DNA of 61,730 bases. Source: Desulfobulbaceae bacterium (GTDB lineage Bacteria; Desulfobacterota; Desulfobulbia; Desulfobulbales; Desulfobulbaceae). This document shows, one piece after another, positions 56,701 through 61,730 of the stretch. The stretch's first letter is position 1. Each line of letters begins with the position of its first letter. The notes under the pieces were generated by a model. It saw only the letters and a list, made by a program, of their open reading frames with translations, did no database searches and was not told the origin of the DNA. The position numbers and the translations under genes are program-made. The stretch is from assembly GCA_012744275.1 (NCBI GenBank), contig JAAYIE010000058.1, forward strand, positions 1 through 61,730, in the 5' to 3' direction.

Positions 56701-57203
56701 TCCAGATATTTTCCGGAGGATGCTGCCCCACTTACCTCTTGCGCACGGTAGATGGCACCGTTTGCATACACCAGCGCATCCTCGGCATACTCCTTATGTT
56801 CCCACTGCTGAATTCCTTCCACCCACTTGTACCAGGCAACCTCAGAAGGCACCGCCGGAGGGGCAACCGGAATCAGCAATTCAAAGTTACCAGCATAACT
56901 GACCGAATTGGTGTTTGAAGAATTGTACGAATGAAAGCTGTCGTCGAAGCATACACGATCAGCCGGAGCGTTGGTTGTAGACGGCAGGATATCCTTGGCA
57001 TAGGCCAAATCCAGCATACTACCCGAGTTATCCAGCAAAAGGAGCAGGTTGTGATCCACTCCATAGGAGAGGAAGGGCGGTTCGCCAAGGCCCCTTCCGC
57101 ACGCCGCATGAGAAGCGGCAAAGGCTGTGGCAACCGCAAGCTGACAAAGCAGCATGGCTGCTCCCAGAACAGAACAGGCTACAGCTGCACTTCGTCCCAT
57201 CAT
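50721..57203 (-). CDS. pilY1: PilY1-like giant tip protein with vWA and carbohydrate-binding-like modules
   Basis: The 2160-residue secreted protein is probably the pilus-tip adhesin and assembly regulator. After a signal peptide (to about residue 33) comes the vWA metal site LLLLLDNSGSMLDLA (residues 54-68). Four modules of the type W...Y..GD.V...N.IYRA follow at residues about 123-330, and two more at about 895-990 (WKANTFYAPGSYVLVEGALW; WTNNNSYSARTIVQHNSKFY); they resemble CBM5/12 chitin-binding modules. Then come Asp/Asn-rich loops such as DSNGDGTID (about 1244), DKNHDGVVDYGG (1344) and DPNGNGIIDAGEPGD (1400), probably binding calcium. The PilY1/PilC C-terminal propeller begins at MLYFGANDGMLHAVNGG (about 1485). 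It is about twice the length of Pseudomonas PilY1 and is the last gene of the minor pilin operon. Confidence 0.92.
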   Translation of the reverse strand: MMGRSAAVACSVLGAAMLLCQLAVATAFAASHAACGRGLGEPPFLSYGVDHNLLLLLDNSGSMLDLAYAKDILPSTTNAPADRVCFDDSFHSYNSSNTNSVSYAGNFELLIPVAPPAVPSEVAWYKWVEGIQQWEHKEYAEDALVYANGAIYRAQEVSGAASSGKYLEADPEVVWELLLRPYWRASTHYPANALVLDQVTGHVYFSETGGTSSAIATSPAEDTGIAWVRVRTWTNTTNYAKGDLVQWKNRIYRAQNAASSLGDSPVNDRNVPWQEVDPYLWQPKETYQADDVITFQGMVFRAKTAHTASGATIFEDNFAANWVRIDEGYYEMMTAAAAQAACTGARGGTSVYSSPDMCIALDEADSSDTTRASKMLAFAASGNALNWLMSSKFDIEKSILTGGKFEPQAERLISEGRGCSGSRFVKQLDVQKDGVSHKLTLAVRGSRSEGEPHLIDRIDSTDDTTRIEVLAVTAGGYDADVCQAAVTRITEHGLNGSQSWVDNCLTGLNKPAKDDPASKAHSALNHALQYCWQTDRNMNTIVSDCADVYKHLPAASIPTFHRAYNCSGLYDQYLPHTERAGYMGRCWSPVSSATGSTCDPAKITNPASCSGYPCEFIQNSDLLRNQSADASTTQVCTKLKNGKCQNQRAWTTYYTDSVSGLGCNPKDYGKSTEVGGNWSSEIDGEPVETPAPDSAPYDPDNNVKLADAAYFCVKAAMDDYCFDLTVPQVIDSSDQSLSTSSEVGNIPAQLVDSGVMTQLGVDRPIFVMKGYIKHVDPPEGLLQQNAENLRVGAMAFSPVGAATECTEATINDRIEQYCLAGDQDGARVIAPIRSGMMLSGQGVTRHIDTVVKAVNRTRATTWTPLAEAMYNAIGYYTQNKELRLHDSDFMTDADVLAGWKANTFYAPGSYVLVEGALWQNSIGGNSSATAADITGDTALGWAQVGGYQGAWTNNNSYSARTIVQHNSKFYLTLSGGTSHLKADAVDANKTGPHFDEGVTWEPLFDPVVYSCQENHILVLTEGASTADINAQVKSFVNGNALTNNEAIIDDDKDTRGRCEDGLLGSSLLDNLTYFAHDPDDKYGLYPEGNATTPVSDAPFDEHIKNNLTTHVVVTGSLRDTNTADECNPAVLMRQAALNGGTERPVLGESPAQLEQQLRAIFNELRQRASAGSAASVISSARGGEGAIYQAVFWPELVRQDSQGANWSVSWAGDVHGLFLDDNGFMYEDTDFNRTMNPGQDSNGDGTIDVVGDRRVVVYFDQELKKTMACYNTSILELGSTKCTDAKDLMDVRFLWSASDWLSDYPLNAAGTRTLNALDTKANRSNHISKARQRYIFTWSDKNHDGVVDYGGDEVMDLTVSTGGTAWNALANNFGASNGIEVNNIISWLRGDDWLVDEDPNGNGIIDAGEPGDTVSGDGPLRRPMRSRQSTFTNGDSSFSFTWRLGDVIHSTPVTVGTPMEGYHQLYNDVSYAAFLAKYKGRRQMLYFGANDGMLHAVNGGFYSDVEKKFCMVELDSNGKCPNNDHVGDVPDLGAELWAYVPYNLQPHLKCLTSPLYAHKYFVDLKPRAFDAQIFSPSEDHPNGWGTILVGGMRFGGAPISTKELNTADTSNRQFISAYFILDITNPEKKPVLLAEMTQKLDANGTPEYANLGYTTVTPTMVVAKGGSNLEQVNKWYLVFGSGPHGKDAMKGVSDQQARVSVFPLGGVVNNTLVDGLVDTNNRPIRAMRIAKGHPVAESLSGGTFLLPGTEAADAEIKGFTSDLITVDFDIKSARAGSYASDVVYFGTVEGAFGKYPDGSDFWNGGGHLYRLVMNEEGHDLRKNGIEFFDPSKWAVKPMLNLSGSYTVSGSGVTSQPKVPGNAVQPITAAPAVGFDGDNYWIYFGTGRFFDPDDKTDRQQQGFYGLKEPVITQKITTGSGKNAVTTTQWILNWEAIEFNGLNNISGQKGLLQTDQIVVPESMSRDVKLSCRDGSKKCFPTNMDQTDPTFDKLEQYIAGRGTCSTAPDTLGYNRNCVDGWYANFFPYGNRERNVGQAALLGGLTTFATYQPYNDVCLAEGNGFLYALYYRTGTAWRENVFGDTAGLESLTHGTFVRSKMGLGRGLSTTPNLHTGGGLQGGDGVKAFAQTSTGEIKEIKQENLPIKNYRSGKGRWKVFERPQS

Positions 57204-57242
57204 CGTTTTACCTCAACAAAACAAAAACCTACTCGGCAATCA

Positions 57243-57920
57243 CTAATAGAGACAACTTCCTTCCATGCCCACCACATGCCGCCAACCCTGCAGCACAATA
57301 GATTCACTTTGGCTGACCCCGTTATACTGGGAATAGATATCATACGTTTTTGCCGCCCCACCCTGGGCAGCACTTTTGCCACGGCCTTCATAGCCTGCTG
57401 CCATTTCAAGGCCACCACCCAAGAGCGGTTCGCTGCGGCCACCGATGTAGAGACGACCAACCCCGGACTCCGGCACCTCATCGGAGACAGAGGCCATAGG
57501 GAAAACAACATCGGCGTCCTCAACTCGCCCGACAACCCGTTCGCTACTGTACTTATCATCATTTGGTGCAAGTTCCGGATCAAGCGGATCATTGGCCCAA
57601 AAGGCCAATTTATTGCCTGCCTGTTCCTGCACCAGCACTGCATTTTCGATCACCACCTTGCCTGTACCTTTGAATCCGGTGGCGCAGGCCAAATTCTGCT
57701 CCAGCAGCTCAGTGCCAAGGGCAGCCCCTGCTTCGGCATTATAGAAGGTTTCTTTATACACCTTGTCGTTCCCTGCTATCTGCAGCTCGGTGGAGGTGTT
57801 GGTGGTGGCAATAATGCCTATGATGGTAAGCACCAGCATAACCATAAGGGCTGCCACCAAGACAAAACCCTGCTCACCGCTCTTGCGCTGCCCATTTACC
57901 CTGCTTATTGATGCCTTCAT
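57243..57920 (-). CDS. pilX: PilX-like minor pilin
   Basis: The 225-residue protein has a short charged leader and GEQGFVLVAALMVMLVLTIIGIIATTNTSTELQIAGN, the PilX N-terminal form in which the usual Glu5 of pilins is lacking. YKETFYNAEAGAALG is also typical. It is probably part of the minor pilin complex that primes pilus assembly with PilV, PilW, FimT and PilY1. The ATG at 57920 follows GAAGGG. It is 39 bases upstream of pilY1. Confidence 0.88.
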   Translation of the reverse strand: MKASISRVNGQRKSGEQGFVLVAALMVMLVLTIIGIIATTNTSTELQIAGNDKVYKETFYNAEAGAALGTELLEQNLACATGFKGTGKVVIENAVLVQEQAGNKLAFWANDPLDPELAPNDDKYSSERVVGRVEDADVVFPMASVSDEVPESGVGRLYIGGRSEPLLGGGLEMAAGYEGRGKSAAQGGAAKTYDIYSQYNGVSQSESIVLQGWRHVVGMEGSCLY

Positions 57921-57940
57921 TATCCCTTCAACGTCTGATC

Positions 57941-58372
57941 CTAAAAATATCTGGCCTTGATATAGTCCATGCTCACCCTTTTATCCTGACCCCGTTCATT
58001 GCGGTGCACATGAATGCGCACCTTTTTCAGGTTGGGCATGGGTGTATCTTCTGCCACATTCCAGTAGATCGTATAGTAGCCGTCCGGAGAAGCTTCCTTG
58101 CCATCCGCAGCATCTCCCATGGCATCGAGCCCGGCAACACCCGAGTTATTGGTATCCCGCAGTTCGGCGTGGTCATACGGCAAGGCCATGATGCGCTCAA
58201 TCCGGTTTGCAGCCAAGTTGGAAGATACGGTTATCTGGTTGGCAGTGGCATTGCCGAAAATGCCGGTACTTTGCATGGTTATCAGGGCCAGGAGCCCAAT
58301 GCCCAAAATGATAATGGCGATCATCACCTCAATGAGGGTAAAGCCCTGCTGCGACTGCAGTATGTGTTTCAT
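57941..58372 (-). CDS. pilV: PilV-like minor pilin
   Basis: The 143-residue protein begins MKHILQSQQGFTLIEVMIAIIILGIGLLALITMQ, a class III signal cleaved before Phe with Glu5 retained. ANRIERIMALPYD and a C-terminal WNVAEDTPMPNLKKVRIHV fit PilV. ATG 58372 was preferred; a TTG at 58387 is in frame and would overlap pilW by four bases. It is part of the fimT-pilW-pilV-pilX-pilY1 operon. Confidence 0.88.
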   Translation of the reverse strand: MKHILQSQQGFTLIEVMIAIIILGIGLLALITMQSTGIFGNATANQITVSSNLAANRIERIMALPYDHAELRDTNNSGVAGLDAMGDAADGKEASPDGYYTIYWNVAEDTPMPNLKKVRIHVHRNERGQDKRVSMDYIKARYF

Positions 58373-58383
58373 AGCCACACTTT

Positions 58384-59106
58384 TCAAGTTTCGCCATCGC
58401 CGGTAGTGTCGGCAATACCGGCGTTACGCCATTCAATCCGCACCACTTCATGACGGCGGCGAAAATGGTCATTTTTGGGGCCACCACCAAACTTGGTGCC
58501 GTCAGTGGCCATATAGGTAGCAGTGTTGTTAAACTGCCGGTCTTCCTGACTGGCGCGCACCACCACATCCACCACTATTGTTCGTATTTTGGCGATATCT
58601 TTGGTTTCCCTATCGTCTGCATCCAGGTAGTGAAAACGCAAATGTTCCACATATTCCGCTGCGGGCTGGTGCCTGGCCGTCGAGCCAGTAGTACTGCGCC
58701 CCAATACGGGCACACCATTGCCCGAAAGATACTGATCAAAGTGAATCTTTTCATCCGCATCATCCACATCACCATCATTGTTCAGGTCGGCGCTAAAGCC
58801 AAAAACCTCGGGCGTGGCCTGCAAAATTCCAGCTACACCACGATCATTAGCATAGCCTGTCATGCGGATTTCATAGGAGAGCAGGTTGACCGCAACTCGC
58901 ATATTTTGCTGCATCTCGGTCACCGCAAGTTGCGCAGTATACACCTTCTGTTGGGCAAGATAGATGCTGTACACCGCATACATGACCAAGCCTGCCACTG
59001 CCATGGCGATCAACAATTCAACCAGGGTAAAGCCGCTGCCAGCGCCGGACAAAAGGGACTGCCTGCGCCTGTAAGCATCATGTATCATGCTCTTTGCCCG
59101 CTTCAT
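58384..59106 (-). CDS. pilW: PilW-like minor pilin
   Basis: The 240-residue protein carries a prepilin signal SGAGSGFTLVELLIAMAVAGLVMYAVYSIYLAQQKVY and the PilW-typical EMQQNMRVAVNLLSYEIRMTGYA. Its start overlaps the fimT stop by four bases (coupled). It is predicted to belong to the pilus-initiating minor pilin complex. An Asp-rich segment (DLNNDGDVDDADEK) may bind calcium. Confidence 0.9.
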   Translation of the reverse strand: MKRAKSMIHDAYRRRQSLLSGAGSGFTLVELLIAMAVAGLVMYAVYSIYLAQQKVYTAQLAVTEMQQNMRVAVNLLSYEIRMTGYANDRGVAGILQATPEVFGFSADLNNDGDVDDADEKIHFDQYLSGNGVPVLGRSTTGSTARHQPAAEYVEHLRFHYLDADDRETKDIAKIRTIVVDVVVRASQEDRQFNNTATYMATDGTKFGGGPKNDHFRRRHEVVRIEWRNAGIADTTGDGET

Positions 59107-59690
59107 AAACGCGCCGTCCTGATGGATCCTGCCATGCTGATGGAAAGGGTGTACTTACTCTCCCTGGTGTTTTTCAGGGTGACTTTGCCAATATTTTTGC
59201 CCACCGGTAAACCCCTGGGAGTAAAGCCCACCTTATTACCGGTAAAGGTGATGCCACTGTCATTGCTGCACAAGGCCACATGTCTGGGCATGGTGGTGGT
59301 CAAAAGCGTCACCTCACCGGCATCCTGCACCTTGTTTTTTGCCTTGGCCGCATCCCCCCCACCGTCATCGATAAAAACTGTATAGCTCCCATTGGGTGAT
59401 GGAGTTCCCAGGGCAATGTTTGCACAATCAACAGCAGTGAAAACCATCATGGTATTGGCATTACGTTTGATCGCCTCAATCTTGGCCCGCTGCAAATCGC
59501 TGTAGAGTTGCTGCACCGCTCCCTTTAGATAAATGCCCGGCAGCATGGAAAAAAAAGACGGCAGGACCACCGCCGTCAAAGTGCCGATGATGGCGAGCAC
59601 AATCAGCAGCTCCGTCAGAGTAAAGCCACGCCCATTCCCTAAGCGCATTAGATAGTGACCCAGTCTGCCTGTCCGCTGCATGTGCCTCAT
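59103..59690 (-). CDS. fimT: FimT/GspH-type minor pilin
   Basis: The 195-residue protein has a prepilin signal GNGRGFTLTELLIVLAIIGTLTAVVLPSF and, after the helix, a GspH/FimT segment LYSDLQRAKIEAIKRNANTMMVF. ATG 59690 was chosen because AAGGAG lies nine bases upstream. It is the first gene of the minor pilin operon, with a -10-like box about 32 bases ahead of it. In some bacteria FimT binds DNA; that is not testable here. Confidence 0.88.
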   Translation of the reverse strand: MRHMQRTGRLGHYLMRLGNGRGFTLTELLIVLAIIGTLTAVVLPSFFSMLPGIYLKGAVQQLYSDLQRAKIEAIKRNANTMMVFTAVDCANIALGTPSPNGSYTVFIDDGGGDAAKAKNKVQDAGEVTLLTTTMPRHVALCSNDSGITFTGNKVGFTPRGLPVGKNIGKVTLKNTRESKYTLSISMAGSIRTARL

Positions 59691-59721
59691 CCCTTCCGTC
59701 TCCTTCCCTGTACTGCGCCAC

Positions 59722-59750
59722 ATTATACAACGCCAACAGTCGACAAAAAA
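59722..59750 (-). promoter_or_regulatory. Candidate promoter of the minor pilin operon
   Basis: A perfect TATAAT lies at 59727-59722 on the minus strand, preceded by TTG. The -35 region is T-rich (about 59745-59750) but not consensus. Confidence 0.42.
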
Positions 59751-59888
59751 TCATACCACTGGGCGCGCTGCTGCCCCGTCAAGGGCCCGCAGCGCAGGCC
59801 AACATCATGATTATGGTGGCAGGGTCACATCGCTTCCTTTAAACATGGGCTGTGGCCTGGGTGCATCTATATAATCACGGAGGAGCAC

Positions 59889-60209
59889 ATGAACGTCAAG
59901 CCGTTCGCCCTATTCAGGTTTGTAATGCGCCATGTGCAGAAATGTGCTGATAGGCGCGTGCATCCGCCGGGTTTCCCGCAGGATGATGCGGTCGCCCGCC
60001 AAACCGCTGCAGCATCTGGTTCAGATGCTGACGGAAAACTAATGCAGCCAGAAGGCACCCACCAGCCCCATGGCCACACAAAAAAAGAAGAAAACAGCCC
60101 AGCAAAGGCGGAAAGCCTGCGAGCGCACAGGCGCCTGCCCTCCACAGGGCTTGAGCACGATGTGCCACCTGGTAAAGAGCGGCTTAAAACAATAAATATC
60201 TGGCACTAA
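59889..60209 (+). CDS. Hypothetical protein (doubtful)
   Basis: A 106-codon frame starts with ATG five bases after GGAGG, an excellent ribosome site. The product (MNVKPFALFRFVMRHVQKC...) is basic and rich in His, Pro and Lys, with no recognised domain and a low-complexity second half. It overlaps a small minus-strand frame (60039-60158); at most one is likely real. It lies in the 740-base spacer between fimT and pilA-N. Confidence 0.3.
   Translation: MNVKPFALFRFVMRHVQKCADRRVHPPGFPQDDAVARQTAAASGSDADGKLMQPEGTHQPHGHTKKEENSPAKAESLRAHRRLPSTGLEHDVPPGKERLKTINIWH
60039..60158 (-). CDS. Possible 39-residue single-span membrane protein
   Basis: GTG 60158 follows AGGTGG six bases upstream. The product has a short basic N-terminus (KPCGGQAPVRSQAFR) and one strong membrane helix (LCWAVFFFFCVAMGLVGAFW). 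It overlaps the plus-strand frame 59889-60209 antisense. Such tiny membrane proteins are often missed, but composition alone could give this pattern. Confidence 0.35.
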   Translation of the reverse strand: MLKPCGGQAPVRSQAFRLCWAVFFFFCVAMGLVGAFWLH

Positions 60210-60243
60210 GTACAGCAATAGCAATCATTGCCATGCCGTCAGA

Positions 60244-60249
60244 TATAAT
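60244..60249 (+). promoter_or_regulatory. Candidate -10 box upstream of pilA-N
   Basis: A perfect TATAAT lies 185 bases before the pilA-N start; its -35 region is not consensus. No exact sigma-54 site was found although pilA of Geobacter is sigma-54-dependent. The leader from here to the gene shows no known riboswitch. Confidence 0.35.
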
Positions 60250-60433
60250 TTATCTTTACCGAATCCAGGGATGCGGCAACAACTGCCAATTTCTGTCAGC
60301 CCGGTGGCAGAAGAGGGAAAAAACGACAAGGGCTGGTTCTGGAGCAGGGATGATAAGGATGGCTGCAAACAAAACTGAAAAATATTTTTTGTAACCCGCT
60401 GAAGACACCTAAAAACCCATAAGGAGCATGACC

Positions 60434-60661
60434 ATGATGACCCCGAACCAAATGCTAAGGAAAGCAAAAAACCAGAAAGGCTTTACCCTGATCGAACTGA
60501 TGATTGTTGTTGCCATTATCGGCATCCTGGCCTCCATTGCCATCCCGCAGTTTACGCAGTATCGGGTGCGCGCCCAGAACAGGGTTGCTGCCAGCGATGT
60601 GCGCAACATTAGCACCCAATTGCACGCCTACTATGCCGATCATCAAGCGTATCCGAAGTGA
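60434..60661 (+). CDS. pilA: Short type IV pilin (PilA-N type)
   Basis: The 75-residue prepilin has leader [16 protein letters not shown], then [22 protein letters not shown], with Phe1 and Glu5 as in type IVa pilins. The mature protein is only 59 residues, ending at AYPK, and lacks the globular head found in most pilins. Aromatic residues are Phe1, Phe24, Tyr27, Tyr50, Tyr51 and Tyr57. This closely resembles the short PilA of Geobacter, where aromatic residues have been linked to conductivity. ATG 60434 is seven bases after AAGGAG; an ATG at 60428 is too close to it. The separate head-like gene follows after 55 bases. Confidence 0.93.
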   Translation: MMTPNQMLRKAKNQKGFTLIELMIVVAIIGILASIAIPQFTQYRVRAQNRVAASDVRNISTQLHAYYADHQAYPK

Positions 60662-60716
60662 TCAGTTGGTCAACCACTTAATTTTATATAAAAGAAAAAA
60701 TACAGGAGATTATGTC

Positions 60717-61115
60717 ATGCTAAAGAAATACATTGCACTTACAGGAGTTGCTTTTCTAACCACTGCGTCCTTGTCATTCGCCGCAGATACCGCCGGCAAC
60801 TTGTCGAATGCAGAGAAAAACAAAGTTACTATTGGAAATGAAGCAGACACCACATACTTTGAATTCCAGACCTCTCCGCAGGTTAGGATGGATGGTGACA
60901 GCACTGAGCAGGATTTTGTGGTTGGTGCAGTGCATACCTCTGTCCTTGGGAAAAAAGGTGGCATGGCCTATGCCATGAGTTCAGAAACTTCTGGCCTGTA
61001 CTCAAAGTCAGTGTCGGGTGAGAATGGCGATCTTGGAGAGGTAAAATTTACTGGGGCTACTGATACTGCTGGCGCCGGTATTGATGGTTACAAAGTAGAA
61101 GGTAGCGCCCAATAA
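60717..61115 (+). CDS. Secreted pilin C-terminal-domain-like partner (PilA-C type)
   Basis: The 132-residue protein has a Sec signal peptide (MLKKYIALTGVAFLTTASLSFA), not a prepilin signal, and a beta-rich mature part with QTSPQVRMDGDSTEQDFVVG and HTSVLGKKGGMAYAMSSETS. This matches the type of protein encoded next to short PilA in Geobacter, which joins it outside the inner membrane to complete the pilin. ATG 60717 follows AGGAG. The gene lies 55 bases after pilA-N and before a terminator, so the two are very likely co-transcribed. Homology is by pattern only. Confidence 0.75.
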   Translation: MLKKYIALTGVAFLTTASLSFAADTAGNLSNAEKNKVTIGNEADTTYFEFQTSPQVRMDGDSTEQDFVVGAVHTSVLGKKGGMAYAMSSETSGLYSKSVSGENGDLGEVKFTGATDTAGAGIDGYKVEGSAQ

Positions 61116-61157
61116 ACAACATGGTATTTCGGTTGTCTGAACCGTCCATTCGCGCTA

Positions 61158-61195
61158 CAGAGGATTCCGGCCCTGCCGGAATCCTCTGTTTTTGT
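61158..61195 (+). terminator. Rho-independent terminator of the pilA operon
   Basis: CAGAGGATTCCGG (61158-61170) pairs with CCGGAATCCTCTG (61176-61188), followed by TTTTTG and more T residues, 42 bases after the PilA-C stop. Confidence 0.92.
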
Positions 61196-61223
61196 TTACA
61201 TCCTTTTCTTGCCTAAACTTGCC

Positions 61224-61697
61224 ATGCCCGCCATTATTTGCAGCACGCTGCACAAAACCTATCGCCACGGCTTCTGGCGGCTGCAGCGCAAAAAGGCGCT
61301 GGTTGATCTCTCCTTATCCATTGCCACCGGCGAGGTCTTTGGCATTATCGGCCCCAATGGCGCGGGCAAGAGCACTGCCTTAAAAATTCTCATGGGCCTG
61401 GTGCGGCCCACAAGCGGCTGCGCGGAGATCATGGGGCTTGCCAGCAGTAACCCGGCCTGCCATCGCCATATTGGCTACCTGCCGGAAAACCCCTCGCTCT
61501 ACCAGAAACTGAGCATTACAGATCACCTCGTCTTTGTTGGCAAGCTGGCGCGCATGGAAAACAGTGCCATCCGTACCCGTATAGCAGAACTCTTACACCT
61601 GGTGGATCTGGAACAATCGGCCCGTACCCCGATCCACCGCTTTTCTAAGGGTATGGTCCAGCGGGCTGCCCTGGCCTATCAGCCTGTTGAAGAATGA
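61224..61697 (+). pseudogene. Truncated ABC transporter ATP-binding protein
   Basis: The ABC-2-type ATPase shows Walker A IIGPNGAGKST, Q-loop region IGYLPENPSLY and the signature FSKGMVQR. The frame then ends abruptly after AALAYQPVEE at 157 residues, before the Walker B and H-loop, so it cannot be a working ATPase as written. The break (about 61679) begins with CAGCCTGTTGAAGAATG, similar to the ends of some insertion sequences, suggesting insertion; an assembly join is also possible. ATG 61224 follows the pilA terminator closely. Confidence 0.65.
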
Positions 61698-61730
61698 TTT
61701 TTTTCAGATGTTCAAACCCAGGAGGCAGCC

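Noticed and set aside
60201-60218. Sigma-54-like TGGCAC...GC site upstream of pilA-N
   Set aside because: The GG and GC elements are one base too far apart, a spacing not tolerated by sigma-54.
1-61730. CRISPR arrays, tRNA or rRNA genes, integrase/attachment sites
   Set aside because: No regularly spaced direct repeats, no cloverleaf or rRNA-like segments and no integrase or complete transposase gene were recognised on either strand.

Overview
The window most likely comes from a sulfate-reducing or sulfur-disproportionating member of the Desulfobacterota, probably near the Desulfobulbales. This is inference. The evidence is a stand-alone ATP sulfurylase of the dissimilatory type, a ferredoxin-dependent 2-oxoacid oxidoreductase, several radical SAM proteins, a small multihaem-type cytochrome, an FeoAB ferrous-iron system, and a short Geobacter-like type IV pilin followed by a separate secreted partner protein. 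Base composition is moderately GC-rich in genes, and gene order is dense with short operons on both strands. No tRNA, rRNA, CRISPR array or complete transposase gene was recognised.

Layout. 1-3.6 kb (minus): MFS transporter, FAD-dependent amino-acid-oxidase-like enzyme and the alpha subunit of a 2-oxoacid:ferredoxin oxidoreductase (cut by the window edge), plausibly a small catabolic module. 4.1-12.8 kb (mostly plus): radical SAM/SPASM protein, RND efflux pair, PflX-like radical SAM protein (minus), secreted 5'-nucleotidase-type phosphatase. 13-15.7 kb: dihaem cytochrome and geranylgeranyl-reductase-type flavoprotein (minus), CDF metal transporter. 15.9-21.1 kb: aminopeptidase N, an ATP-grasp/esterase pair, TrmO. 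21.2-24.1 kb: feoA, a FeoB-associated Cys-rich peptide, feoB. 24.1-32.2 kb: mutM, phosphopantetheinyl transferase, CvpA, then rfbA-rfbD facing away from manB-manC for surface sugar nucleotides, and a PilZ protein. 32.6-37.3 kb: glnA with a sigma-54 promoter and a CbbQ/CbbO-type chaperone pair. 37.3-45.8 kb (minus): rpsF-rpsR-DUF2232-rplI, then dnaB-leuS-lptE-dusB. 45.9-50.4 kb (minus): aroB, a fused fructose-2,6-bisphosphate kinase/phosphatase, mazG, and sat. 50.7-61.1 kb: a type IV pilus locus, with the minor pilin operon fimT-pilW-pilV-pilX-pilY1 on the minus strand and the split pilin pair pilA-N/pilA-C on the plus strand. The window ends in a broken ABC transporter ATPase gene.

Two things stand out. 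First, the pilus locus joins a 59-residue mature pilin, rich in aromatic residues at positions similar to those of Geobacter PilA, to a separately secreted C-terminal-domain-like protein. It also carries a 2160-residue PilY1 whose von Willebrand domain is interrupted by about six carbohydrate-binding-like modules. Second, at least eight non-coding regions contain degenerate copies of a foldback element of about 135-150 bp (up to 200 bp in one copy). Its two ends are inverted copies of a roughly 45-bp arm with the core TTCCAGTTCCAGATCAAAG. I know of no named family that fits. One copy overlaps the predicted start of dnaB, and another lies in the leader of aroB behind a good extended -10 promoter.
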